Part shown: positions 23,101 to 36,146 of the stretch, piece after piece
Layout: every line of letters begins with the position of its first letter
Position numbering within the stretch: position 1 is the first letter of the stretch
Notes under the pieces: model-generated
Seen by the model: the letters and a program-made list of their open reading frames with translations, nothing else
What the model was told of the DNA's origin: nothing
Databases searched by the model: none
DNA from: Cenococcum geophilum 1.58
Taxonomy: Eukaryota; Ascomycota; Dothideomycetes; Gloniales; Gloniaceae
Assembly (NCBI GenBank): GCA_001692895.1
Contig: KV748207.1
Span: forward strand, 682,001-746,000
DNA length: 64,000 bases
Reading direction: 5' to 3'
Made by a program: the position numbers and the translations under genes

Positions 23101-26100
23101 ATATAAAGTCCTACGTCCCTAAAGCGCTATAGGACCTTTTAAACGTGCTTGGTATGCTTAAAAGGGTTATTATTATAAATAAGTATATCGTCCAGGTACG
23201 CAGAGCAGAAGTCGTCAAGGTAGTCCCGTAAGGCGTTATTAATATAGCTTTAGAAGCTGCCTAGGCCGTTATATACGCCAAAGGGCATAACGGTATATTT
23301 AAATTGGCCAAAGCGTAATACAAATGCGGTTTTTTATTTATCACCTTCTCATATTCAAAGGCAGTTAAAGGCGGCAATAATATCAAGCTTAGTATAGATT
23401 TTGGCTTAGCTAAGCCGCTTAAAAGTCTCACGTATAAGCGGTACGGGGTATTAATTCTTAATTATAATAGCGTTAAGTCCTCTATAGTCAACGCAGAATT
23501 AAATACCTCCTCCTAGCTTCTTAGCAAGGAGGATAAAGGCAGCTGCTAGGGATATACTAAGGCGAATAAACCCTTTATCAAGGTGTTCGTTAATATACTT
23601 TTTAACAACTAGAAGTTCGTCTTTTAATATTAGGTAGGGTCTCTTATAGGGTAGCGTTTTTCCTTATTTAATATTAATGGTATAGTTATTAGGTCGATAT
23701 AGGGGAAGTATATCTACGCTCTTTTATAAGCACACGTTAATAAAGTTATAGTACCTCTTAGAGAGGAGCTTACGGAGTTCCTTATTAGTAAGTCCTTTTT
23801 TAAGCTTTATAAACTTCTTAAAGTCTAAAGGTAAAAGTCCGTAGAGTTCTACGGGGGCATCGTTTTCTAGGAGGTCGACTATATCTATCCTATTACTATA
23901 GAGGATATAGTCCTATTCTTTATTAAGCTTATATAGTTATAATCAAAAGGCTATAGTAATAGTTTAGCCTTTCCTACATACTATACGGTAGAAGGCCGCG
24001 GCACTTACATAGTGGCAGTTAGTTATAGGTAGGGTAATAAGGGGTTCCTTAGGTTGGTATCCTAGGGAGTAAATAGAGGCGGCTAGGCCATATCCTAGGC
24101 AGGTCTCTTTACAGTATTTAGAGTTAAAGNTTACTTCTCTCTTTTTCCAGTTAATGGCGGGGTTATATTATTCGAGCCAGTTCATTCTAAGGATAATAGG
24201 GTAGTTAGTAAGTAGTATAATATAAGCCCAGAGTTCTTCCTAGTGCCTATTTATATCTAGGTAGAGTTATATCATATAGGTAATCTTCTATACGGTATAA
24301 CTACCGTCGGCGAGTTATAGAGCGCAGGCTTTAGTAAGGGGTAAGGTAGGTAGGTTATAAGTACGCACGAATTAGATATTTACAAATTTATTAATAGCTC
24401 CGCAATCAATCATAGAACGGCTTTTATATTATTTTTTAGCAGTAGTTCCTATTACGGGTAAAACTATCTATTTCCGTCTATTTATTTTTACTAAGTTATC
24501 TATTAAGCAGGCCGATATATAGATCCCCTTATCGTTAAAGCGTCCTAACCTACAACTTAGGGCTAGGACTTAGCGTTTTCCGTTTCCGTATCTAACTCTA
24601 CCGCTATTACTACGTCTTCGTCTTATACAGTAGTAGCATATAGCAACATATTTAGTATTCAAGGTACTAGGTTAGATATTAGGCGGTAGCTACTAAACCT
24701 AGCCATTAGGCAGTTTAGGCTATAGCTATAATAGCCTTCTTAATAATATCTATAGCAACGCTTTAGCTTCTAAAGTAGCTCGCGTTCTCCGTCTAGTAGC
24801 TTCTACGGGAAGATTAATATAGAAAGGTCAATATTAGGACCAGTAGTGTTACTTAGGGTAGTAGGCGTTAGTAGTTTAGTAGGTCCGGAGGGCTTCTATA
24901 AGGAGATCTTTAGATAGGGGTTTATAGTAGCGATCTAATTCAGTCGTCATTCAATCTTCCATATAGCTGCTACTATATCATAAACATTATTATAGTTATA
25001 GCTAGCGGCTGCGTAACTAAGGCGATAAATGACTTTTTTAAAGAGATCTTTCTAGTCTTCAGTATCGTCTCGGGCGAGGGCTCCGGTATATTCCTAGAAT
25101 TTAACATAAAACTTATCAAATGATTTGGTAGGGCTCATCTTTAGGGCACATAGTTTAGCTTAATTGGTGGCCAGTAGGTTATAGTCACGGTATATTAAGT
25201 CAAGATCGTCAAGGACTTCTTAGTAGAACTGCTACTTTTAGGGGCCATTAGTCTCCCATTAGGCGAAGAGTCTATTAAATAGTATACCCTTTATTCGCCC
25301 AATAATATAGCCAATCTTAGTATCTTCCATAGGAAAAAGGCAGGCGCTCTAAGTTAGTTTCTTGCGGATTTACATCTTCTAGTAGCTGTATTCTTTACGG
25401 TCTCCCTAAAAAACTAGGGGATTAGGGTAACATACATTAGACCCTATAGTAGCAGCTTAGGTTCAGTCGTTATAGCTTTTATTATTACTTTAATAGGGGT
25501 TCCCGTTAGGTAAGGCTACTCGGCGCTAACCCTCCGTTAAGCGTTAAGTAGGTAAAGTTGCCAGGGGTATAAAAACTTAAGTGGCGTTATATGCAGTAGA
25601 GAGGTATCTAGTATTATTACAAATGTGCTCGTTAAGCTAAGATTATAGGTATTTAATTATGCCTTCTCTTTTAGTAACCGTAGCAATAAGTGCAATCTTA
25701 GCCTTCTTTAACTATTAGACGTCGCGTTCAGACACGCGGAGGTTATCTTTAGTTTCTTAACACGTGTTATTAGCGAGCGCCTTATAAGCTTATAGGTCTT
25801 AGATAATATCGCGATCTTAGGCAGTACGCATCTCAGCTTATATAAGCTTTAGGTAGTAGTTCTATAAAAGGCGGTAGTATTTATTAGGTTCTTATGCTAC
25901 CATTTTTACAAATATCTCGGCGTCTCGTATTTCGATTTTAATAGGTAGTAGCCCTTCCGCTTACTTATCCATAGTTATATAGTTAATAAAAGATAAGATA
26001 TTATCAGTGTCCATCTCCTTAGGGGTTAAGGCTAAAGCTAATAAATCAAATTCTCCTGGGATTGATTAGCGTCGTAGGTTAAGTATAGGTATTAGATTAT

Positions 26101-26471
26101 TCTTTAGGTTTAATATAGTGGCTAGTAAGGAATATCGTCTTACTATTATAGATTCCTTAGAAGTATAAAGTGAGGTAACTCATAGGCACGCTACTTCTAG
26201 CAGCGCCTATAGTATTATAGAGACGTAGAATTAGTCATAGGCTAGGTATCAGTAGTAAAAAAGGCACAACGTAATGTCACGGGACGGGGCAGTAGCTATA
26301 AGACGTATGTATTCAAGGAGTCTACAAGACGTTACGCGATCAATCGTAAGGGTTAAGGGCATAAGGAGGTAATATACCTACGCGTAGCTGACATAAGCTG
26401 TACGCGAGGTGTACGCGAGAGCACGGGGCTCTCCTATGGAGGCCCCTACGGTGGGGTTCCGTAACAGTAGG
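20117..26471 (-). mobile_element. Gypsy-type LTR element B, fossil, inside A
   Basis: Two 192-bp LTRs (20122-20313 and 26275-26466) starting TGTYACGGGACGGGGCAGT and ending TTCCGTAACA, with the 5-bp duplication gtagg on each side (20117-20121 and 26467-26471). The C-rich tract after the left LTR (ctaccccccc) places the polypurine tract there, so it is minus-strand oriented. Reverse transcriptase with a Y-L-D-D palm motif is readable near 23.1-23.3 kb, integrase to its left and gag to its right. One ambiguous base lies at 24130. Heavily RIP-mutated with many breaks. Confidence 0.88.
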
Positions 26472-26701
26472 TTTCTTTAGCGTCTGTTAGGCCGTAGTTT
26501 ACAGTATAGGGTTTATAGTCTTCCTTAGCTTACGTTCTATTTTCCATAAGTTATCCTTCCTATTTATTAGTTTAGTATAGCGTCTAATATCCCTAGCTTT
26601 TCTTTATAGCTTTGTAGGGTTCTCTATAGGGGACTTAGCTAGGTCACTATTAACTTCCTAGGTCTTTAGTGCGGGTGGCGTAATATAGGTAGTTTAAGGG
26701 C

Positions 26702-29700
26702 GGCGTTGTCACGGCTTAAACAAATGCCTCTAAACCAAAGCTTAAACGAATACTGTATTACGAAGATACTAAGCTAAAGAGAAGGAAAAAGGGGTCGCTA
26801 GAACTAATGTAAACAAATATATAGGGTAAGCTGCTAAGGCGCTAGCTTTAGGCGGGCTAATTACAGGTCGGCAGAATATAGCAGAATTTGGCAGGTAACG
26901 TACAATAGCGCCATTACATCACCCCCCTCTTTAAAAGAAAGCCTGCCCTTAGGCTTAGTTAGAAAAAATAGGGTAGCACTAGGCTTATAAATATAGGATT
27001 ATAAAAATATAAGATAAGGAGGTAAAGGGGATACAAGTCCATCCTAACTAAGTATAAAGGGCAATTATAGGCTAAGTAGAAGCACTAGGCCAGAAAAAGT
27101 AGCCGCTAAAAGTCTTAGCACGGATCTAACTAATTAGACAACTTTAACCGGTGGTTAAAGTTCCTAGATATCTAAAATTTTATAGTACTAGCAGAAAACG
27201 GCAGAATATAGCAGAATTTAGCAGATAGCTGTATTAGGGCTTTGGGGCGTTTTTATCCCTATATTCTTTTAGTAACTTATTATTTTTATTATACCAGCAT
27301 TCTATCTATTTATCTAGGTACTTTAGGGGTCCAGGCGTATTAGGGTATTAGTTATAAAATTCTTTAAGCTTCTAGGGGCAGCCTATAAAGTTTTACGTAG
27401 AATACCAGGTTAAGTTAAAATTATAGCCCTTCTATTAAATACGGTATTTTAGCGCTCCCTATACTATCTTATAGGCCAGTATTTCGTTAACCTCCTATTT
27501 ATTATTACCGTTTACTTAAACTAGTAGAGGAGGCTTATTCTTTTATCCAGGTAATAGGTTATTTATAGCTTTCCGTAACTTATCTAGTAAGAAAATAGGG
27601 TAAACCCTAATTAAGTCTGGGAGCTTTATCTTATATAAGTTACCTATCTTTTTAAAAACCTTATACGGTCCTACTATCTAGTAGTCCAGCTTATAGCTAG
27701 GTTATTTAGTCCTCTAATTCCTTATTATAACCTAGACTATATCGCTAGGGGTAAAATCGGGCTCTTAACAGTATTTATTCGCCTACTATTCTATTAACCT
27801 CTAAGCTTTTTCTAGGTTCTTACGGGCTACCATCTAGGCCTCCTCTAATCGTTTAGCGTACTATTAGGCCTTAGTATAAGATAGCTTCTCTTATATAGTC
27901 TGGGGTTCTTCTAGCCTTTTCCAGTTAAAGCTTATATAGGGTAAGTATCCTATTTTTAGCTAAATTGGGGCAAACCCTGTAGAGTCATAGGGTAAGGTTA
28001 CTTGCGCGTAGTCTATTAAGGGTAGTAGTTTAGACTAGTTGTTCTAGAAATAGTTAATAAAGGGCCTAAGCCTCTAGTCCAGGTACTAATTTATAATCTC
28101 TATCTAACCGTCTATCTAGGGGTAATAAGCCGTAGAAAGCTTTAGCTTAATACCTAGAATCCGGGTAAACTTATTCTAAAAGGCTAATATAAACTATAGC
28201 CTATAATCGGATATAATAGTATCTAGTAGTCCGTAGATTTGGTAGACGTAATAGACATATAGCCAGGCTACCTCTTTAGCATTAATATTCTTATAATATA
28301 GAATTAAAAACGGGCGTTTACCAAAGTGGTTAACTATAACTATAACTATATTATATCTATTACGGTCCCTAGGTAGTTTATAAAAGTCTATAAAGATATA
28401 CTGCTAAGGGCGCTCTAGTATTAGGAGTGGCTTAAGTAGTCCTAGGGTCTTATCCTATGGGATTATAGCTTTCTAGTAGTCTTCGCAGTTCCATATATAT
28501 TAATTAATATCTATAACCATTCTCGGCTAGTAGTAGCGGTAGTTAATAATTTTACGGGTCTTATTCTTACCAGGGTATGCTATAAAGACTTAGCAATAAG
28601 CTTCGCGGATTAATTCGGTCCATAAATTATTAACATTAGGGACTATAAGCCGCTCCTAGTATAGGAGCAATCCTTCCTCTATCTTAAAATTAGGGTTTCC
28701 TTTTACGGCTTATTTATAGAGGGCCCTTAGGGCGTTAGCCGTGCGGTTTACAGTTAAGAGGCGGTTAATTAGCCCTATTAGCTTATCTAAGGACTCCTCT
28801 ATTAGTACTAGCTCGTTTTACTAGGAGTCTAACTCCTTAAGAATCCGCGGGTTAAGCTATTCTGGATAAAGAAGGGCACGCGTCTAATATTAGGTCTTTA
28901 GCTTATCCTAGGGTCCTATATCTTATTCTCTTCGGGTTAGGATATTAGCCTTAGAGTTTTACTTACTAGAATAATATATAATCGTAAAGAAGAATTAAGA
29001 GAGTATTTTAGCCTACTAGGCTTATCACCCTATAAGCTGCTTTATAGTTATAAAGTACTTTAGGGCTTTATAATCTATATATATCTTAATCTAGGAGTTT
29101 ATACCTTTAAGCTCTGCGCGCCATTAAAAGAGTAATTAAATAATAGCTAGCATTTCTTTATTGTGTACTTTATAGTTACACTTAGCCGGGTCTATTATCT
29201 TTAAAAAGAAAGCTATAGGGTACTATTTACCGTCTAGATATAACTGTAATAGGATTCCCGCTATAACCCTATTAGAGGCGTCTATTTCTAGTATTAATTT
29301 AAGGTCTAGGTTATAGTAATAAAGGATTAAGGAAGAGATAAGCCAATTCTTTACCTCTTTAAAGGCCTCTATATAGCTATTATTAAAAACAAAAGGCGTA
29401 TCCTTCCTAGTTAGTTATATAAGAGGTTTTACCATAATTCCGTAGTTATAGATAAACTAGTAATAGAAATTACAAAAACTAAGGAAGAACTAAATTCCTT
29501 TTACTGTATAAGGGGGCTTCTAGTTATAGATTACCTCTACCTTCTTAGGGTTAACCTTAATTCCTTCTATAGTTACAATAAACCTAAAGTATTTTATACG
29601 TTTTACCCTAAACTCGCATTTATTAATATTAACTTATAAGCCCGTATTCCGTAACCTCTCCAAAACCTTCTTAATATAAACTTAATACTTAAGTTTATCG

Positions 29701-32700
29701 TCTAAGTATATAAGAATATCGTCTAGGTATACTATGTAGAATTTATTAAAGTAATTAAAAAGAACGTTATTTATATACCTTTAGTACGTAGCCAGTCCGT
29801 TTATTAGTCTAAAAGGAAGAACTTTATATTTATAGGAACTATAGCAAGTACGGAACGTTATTAAATCTTCGGATATAGGGTTTATCCTAATTTAGTAGAA
29901 AGCTTAACGGATATTAAGTTTAGTAAAGATCTTTACCTAGCTTAAATATGCAAGGGTTTTGTTAATTAAAGGAATAGAATACCGGTCCTTTTAAGTAATA
30001 GCATTTAGCTTCTAATAGTCAATACAAAAATAAAGGCCTCTATTAGGCTTTTTTACGAATAGGATAGGGGAAGTAAAAGGGGCTTAACTTAGCTTAATAA
30101 ACCCTTTATCTAGGTTGTCAATTAAGTACTACTTTATTACTTTTAGCTTATCCATTAATTAATAGTAGAGGGGGCTATAGCTTAGCAAGTTATTGGCCTC
30201 TAATTAAATCTTATAATTATATGTCTGGTAGGGGGGTAACTTATCTAAAGCCGCCTTTAAGAATACATTTTTATAGCCTATATAAATGGTAGAAAGAAGG
30301 CGTTTAACTAGTTCCTTATCGGTTTCCTTATCTAGCCTTTCCTCTCTATTATTAATAATTTAGTTAATCTTATATAGGCTTATTATAAAGACCTTATTAT
30401 CCTTCTAGTATATATTAAAGTAGAATACTATAGCGCTAATTACGGCGATATCTATAATAGGGGGATTAACTAATAATAGGGGCGTATATAACTTTAGGGA
30501 CTTCTAGGGTACTAGCGTTATTATTACTCTTTTTAGCTCCTATTACATCTTTTAGAGGTTATCCCTTATATCCTATTAATACGTTCTTTTCTATAACGGT
30601 TAAATCTATACAATTTAGACGTTATCTATATTATTATCTATCCCGCTTCTATACGTAGAGTCCTCTTTAAATATAGCGCTTTAGAAGAGTATCTTTATTA
30701 ATATAGAGTTTTTTCTAGCTTTATAGCGGGCGTCCTCTTAGGCAAAGGCTAGGTCACGGGCCCAGACATCCTACTAGTAGGTAGGGTTACCCCTTATAGC
30801 TAGTGTCTTACGGTTAGTTTAGATCTCCCTAATAAAGGAGGGTAACCTTAGTCTATCCTCCGGCTAGACGAACCGTCTTTTTTATATATTTAACTAAATA
30901 TTAAAATAGGACATCTATTTTTATCTAAGGATTATATTATAGGACCCTAGGTCTAGGATGCAAAAGGGGATACCGTATTAGCGTTATTTGTTAAAAGCGA
31001 TATATAACTTTAAAACGTAGGTAACAGGCCGACTGGCTTAGCCGTTATAGCCCTTTACCTAGATAGGCTTCTCTAGTTAAATAGCTTCTATATTTAGAAA
31101 CTTGGCAACATTATTTATATAGGCAGTATTTATGTCACGGAACCCCACCGCAGGGGCCTCCATAGGAGAGCCCCGTGCTCTCACGTACACCTCGCGTACA
31201 GCTTATGTCAGCTACGCGTAGGTATATCACCTCCTTACGCCCTCGACCCTTACGATCGATCGCGCAACGTCTTGTAGACTCCTCGAATACATACGTCTTG
31301 TAGCCACTGCCCCGTCCCGTGACAATTTATAAAGGCGAAGCCATTTGCTCTAGTGTTAATAAGGGCGGTTATATTAACTCTATATCCATTTTAAGATACT
31401 ATATATAGAACCGTGAAATACTTTCTACCTATTAACTAACTAAGATTAATCTCTTTAAGATCAATAGGGTACCTTAGGGGGAAGTCTTTTCCTAGGGTTC
31501 TTCTTTTCCCAACTTATTAGACATTTCTCCTTCCTCTATCTCCTTAATATCGCCTATATCCTTTAGCTCTAGGCAGGATAAGGTAAAGTAACCTTACTTA
31601 TCACAGTTAAAGTATATAGCCGAGGTAGGGTTAATTGGAGTATTACGGCAAATACTAGTTAATAGCGTAGTATATAGCTAGTCGGGTAAGGCTTGCCGGT
31701 ACGTAGTTGTAACCGCCTTTAGTATAAGAGCAGTTATAACTTATCTTTCTACTCTAGCTCCTATAGGTATAGCTAGCGAGTTCCAATTATTACGGAGTTA
31801 CTTCTGCTAATTAGGGCGGGCGTTAATCCGCTTTAGTTCTGAGTTTAATAATAGGTAATAAGCTATAAGTCTTTTATAGGTTAGTAGGTTATCTAAGGTT
31901 ATAGCGATCTTTTCTTATAGCCGGATTATTAGCTTATTATATAGGTCTAATTGGTAGTTCTTAAGGGGAACCTAGCCTTCTCCTATAAGGTGTAGGAATT
32001 AAGTCTAGAATTTAGTAAAGGGTTAGTTTGGTTTTATTATTAGGTAATTATAGTTATAACAGGCATCCCGTACTTTGTTCGGGTTAACGTAAATAGCCGC
32101 TAGGTGCCGTATTATCTTATTAATAGATATAAATTGGATAGGGGAGTCGTCCTTAAACTTGGCTTAAAGGTGCCGTTAGGCGTCCCTAGTAGTTTAACCA
32201 AAGAGGTAAAGTATTTTAGCTTCTTTAGAAAGGAAATAGTTATAGTTAATATAGAGCTTTCCTTGTACTTAAATCCTCCAATTCTTAAAGGTAGGGTTTA
32301 TCCCGTTAAATAGTAGTAGGGGGTTAGGAAGCTTAACGGACTTTAATTACTTTATTATTATATCCGTACTCCCTAGTATATTATATTTAGTAGAGTGAAT
32401 AGGTTAGCTAGGGCTTTAAGAAGGGGAAGCCGGGCTATTTTGTAGGGCTGTAAGGCTTTCTAGGATCTCTTATAGGGTCTCTTATATATTTCTTACTTTA
32501 AGACAATCGGCTTCCTAGCTAGCTATAAGGGCGCGAATTTGCTCGCGTATGTCTACGACATTATTATTATCTTTAATTTCTAATCCTAATTAGATCTTAG
32601 GTTCCTCTTAAGTAGAGGTAACTCTCTTAAATAAGCTTACTTTAGGTGCCATTATTAGCTTCCTAAGGTTCGTTAGTATTATACGCTTTAGTTTTAATTC

Positions 32701-33099
32701 CAGGGGTATAGGTCTAGTCCTATCTGGCTTATAAGGTAGGATATTATCTAGGCCTTCCCAGGCAATATAGAGTTGTTTTAGTGTTTAAGTATAGCATGTT
32801 AATACATTATTGCAGACGAAGTTTCTTTAGGGTGGGATATTATTAAGGCCTTCCCAGGTAAGGTAGGGAGAGCTTAGTATAATATCACGGCTTAAACAAA
32901 TGCCTCTAAACCGAAGCTTAAACGAATGCTATATTACAAAGATACTAAGCTAAAGAGAAGGAAAAAGGGGTTGCTAGGACCAATGTAAACAAATATATAG
33001 GGTAAGCCGCCAAGGCGCTAGCTTTAGGCGGGCTAATCGCAGGTCGGCAGAATATGGCAGAATTTGGCAGGTAATGTGCGATAGCGCCGTTATAGGCGT
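26702..33099 (-). mobile_element. Gypsy-type LTR element C, fossil, inside A
   Basis: Two 212-bp LTRs (26707-26918 and 32883-33094) with the duplication ggcgt on each side (26702-26706 and 33095-33099). The tract tcacccccctc after the left LTR marks the polypurine side, so it also points leftward. Reverse transcriptase is recognisable near 29.7-29.9 kb, and the gag side lies at 31.4-32.8 kb. The 5' leader next to the right LTR (32740-32882, gagcttagtataa at its end) is shared with element F. It carries a solo LTR of family B at 31133-31324. RIP-damaged with many breaks. Confidence 0.86.
31128..31329 (+). mobile_element. Solo LTR of family B inside element C
   Basis: 31133-31324 is a 192-bp LTR with the same sequence as the LTRs of element B but in reverse orientation (TGTCACGGAACCCCACCGC at the start, CCCGTCCCGTGACA at the end). 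It is flanked by attta at 31128-31132 and 31325-31329. The intact duplication with no internal domain shows a full element inserted here and was lost by LTR-LTR recombination. It has kept more C and G than the LTRs of B itself. Confidence 0.9.
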
Positions 33100-35214
33100 A
33101 GTATACGGATCCGTTACGGGTTAAGCTATATATCCTTCTTAAAGGCCTAGTCTCTACACATAGTATTAGCCTAATAAATAGTATTAATCTAGGGCCGTAT
33201 AAGGTTTTCTATTATAATGCTAATTTCTTTTATAAAGAAAGGGGTTAAGGGTAGAATTTTGGGCTAGATAAGCCGTCTACTCCGTACTTTAAGCTATAAG
33301 CCTAAATAGGCTAGCTATTTTCTTCCTAAGATTATATTATAGCTTCCTAAGTCCGTAATAAGAAAGGGGATGTTATACTGCCTTTATTTATTAACGCGGA
33401 GGTAAATCCACAAGATAGTCTTAATAGGTGGCCCTATCCGTCCGTTATACCCATAAATAGGAATTAGTTTAGGCAGTTCTTCTATAGGTGTATTAAGAAA
33501 GTCAGCCAGCTTTATAGCATATTAGGTGTTAATTAGGGTAAAGGTATTTACTCTAGAGTTAGCTAAGGCAAAAGTTAAAACTTAATATCTATTGCGGAAT
33601 AAAGTATAAGGGATAGTATAGCTTTTTTTACTAACTAGCTAACCTAGATTAATATATAATATATTAATCCCTTTTAACCCTAGAGAGGAGTCTTTCTCTA
33701 AAGTTCCTCTTTTTCCAACTCTATACTATCCTCCTGGATTAACAGAACCTTATCTACTTTTACCTTTATTAGGCAGTTTCTTATAGGGTGGCCTTTTTAA
33801 CCGCATAAGAAGCAAGCCCCTTAATCGCTAAGGGCCTATATATAGGGGTCGCTATAGGTAGGCTAAGTAAGCGCTTAGCCCGCGGTAGGGCTAGCTATAC
33901 AGCTAGTTGCTAGATTGGCGGCCGGTATAGTAGGCGTTACGGGTTATACTAGGGTATTATAGGCTGTTCTTATATTACTTATAGCTTAATTTAAGGGATT
34001 CCTAGCCTTTATCTAGTTAGCTTATGCCTTAATTTAATAGAGGCCTTAGTTAATAGCTAGGTAATAATCCATAAGTTCTTTTAACGTCTATATAGTAGTA
34101 AAAGCTAGTAGTACGGCCCGCTATAGGTCTAGGGTAAGCTTATTAAAGAGGTCTAGTAATAGGTCTTTTTAGGAAATCTAGGCTTATCTAGCTAGGTATA
34201 AGAAGCGGGTCTAAAAGGCCAAAAAGGTCTCCGTTATTTTTATATTTAGACTTTTATAGCTAAGGCGGGCGTTCTATACCCTAAAAGGGTCCTTATAAAT
34301 AAAGGATAGGTAGTTAGTTATTTCTTCCTTAGAGAGGAAGGGTTCTGCTAAGTCCTAGGCGTATTACAGACGTAGGTGCGTCTATACGTCTCCGCCGGTA
34401 CGGCTAAAGACGTAGGCCATTTTAGCTTAAGTAGTAGGGAAGTAGTCCGCATTAACTTTAAGCTTATCCTATAATTAAAGCTTCTAATTGTTAAATATAG
34501 GGTTAGTCCCATTTATAAGCAACGGGGGGTCTACGACCTTCGCGGACCACGACGATGCTAATGCGGTATATTAGGCTAGGGCCTTAAGGACCATAGCAAG
34601 TCTATTTAATGGGTCAACGCTAGATATAGGGGTGTCTCTAGTTTCGAGCAGTTCTCGCAGCCGTTTAATTTTAGCATTAGCTACAGCAAGCTCCGCCTAA
34701 GGGGTTAAAACGTTAATTATTTCTTCGTCTAAGGCGTTTGCAGGTCCTATAGCTGCTTTACCTGCTACTGTATTTTATGGCATAGTAGTAGGGGTATTAG
34801 GTAATTCCGGGTAAATTTCTTTAGGGGTTCTGGTCTGTGTATATCTTATAGGTCCTTTCCTTAGGGTTCTATCCTTTTCCTTTTAGTTCTGTTCTTATAG
34901 TTCTAGTAATATCCTTAGGGTCCTATTCTATATCCTTGTCCTATTTATAGTCCTATAGATATTTTTTAAGTTCCTTTTTAGGAAGAAAGGGTGGTTAGAG
35001 CTTTAGATAATGTTAGCGACTTAGTTAATTGAGATATAAGCACAGTACGGGGGTCGCGTAAGCCTGTATAATTGGATTGTCTATAAACGAGAATCTAAAG
35101 CTAGAGAAAGGAAAGGAGAAGAAAAGCAGCGCCGGTCGAAGTAGGGTTCTTTTATATGGTCCTTTAGTCACGTGACCGCAAAGTTCTACCAAGTTCTACC
35201 ACCAAGTTCTGCCG

Positions 35215-35411
35215 TTTTTTGTTACGGCACTGACCTGACACGTTGTTATGACTTAGTATTGTTATGACACGAGCATAGACCTGACCCCTAAGCGACGTGT
35301 ATATATACCACCTCACCTCCTACATAGATCCTCACACGACATCGTTTGTTAATCATATACAGTTACCTCGTACATCGTACCTTGACAGTCCGCACGTACT
35401 GTGACATTTTC
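35215..35411 (+). mobile_element. Solo LTR D in the right LTR of element A
   Basis: 35220-35406 (187 bp) begins TGTTACGGCACTGACC and ends GTACTGTGACA. It interrupts the right LTR of A exactly where the left LTR reads gccgttttctgcc. The flanks are ttttt and ttttc, consistent with a 5-bp duplication of ttttc with one transition. It holds no coding sequence, and no full-length relative is present in the window. Confidence 0.75.
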
Positions 35412-36146
35412 TGCCAGTGCCGTAACAGGTACTCTATGTTAATTAGCCACCCTGGGCCTAATTAATACTTAAGCCTCTTCTATACCTAGTAGTAGCGAAT
35501 AGCAGCCGTTCTAGGCAGCTGGCTATATATAAGCCTACGTTAATTAGACGGTCCTATAGGATATTACATTTTAGCAAGCTATAAGTACTTATACTCGCGC
35601 GTTGCTAATATTTAACCATTTTTATATATAGGAATGTCTGGTAAGCTTATATATATTACTAAGCAGCTAAATAAAGTCTACCTTTAAACGCTAAAGCCTT
35701 AATATTAAAGACCTCCTTATTGTTTTATAAAGCAAAATCTACTTTAGCTGCGATATCTAGACGTTAACGAACGGCATATTACTACTTAGCGTAGTAGCTT
35801 ACTTAATTAATAAAGGTAGCAAGCTTTAATTAATCCTTATAGGACTCCCCTAGATATAAGGCTTATATACCGCTAAGAATATAGCAATAGCTTTAGCAGT
35901 AGTTATTTAGAAGTATTAATTTAAATATAAGCTTAGCTGCTTAATGGCTAATAACGCTACTAATAACGATAAGCTCTATAAGCACCTTTTTAAAAGCCTC
36001 TTTATACTAAAAAGGGAACGACTCCAATATATTGGCCATATTCTAAACCTTACCGTTAAGGCCCTAATATACAGTAAAGGCGTTAGCAAGCTTAAACGCT
36101 TATTAATTAGTATAAGCGACAAAGCTAAATTTAACCTTATATGGCA

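Larger units (their letters stand above)
16591..35432 (-). mobile_element. Gypsy-type LTR element A, fossil, interrupted by B, C and D
   Basis: LTRs at 16596-16820 and 35011-35427 (225 bp once solo LTR D is discounted) with the duplication ggtac on both sides. A C-rich tract (ttaccccccc) follows the left LTR; read on the minus strand it is the polypurine tract before the 3' LTR, so the element points leftward. Internal DNA lies at 16821-20121, 26472-26706 and 33095-35010. On the minus strand a gag zinc-knuckle region is recognisable near 33.8 kb, reverse transcriptase near 19.3-19.5 kb (palm motif region), and RNase H/integrase to its left. It is old, RIP-damaged throughout and has very many breaks. 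Confidence 0.88.

Noticed and set aside
32104-32313. A 69-codon frame in element C as a separate gene
   Set aside because: It lies on the strand opposite to the element's coding strand, within its gag-side fossil, and has no domain of its own.
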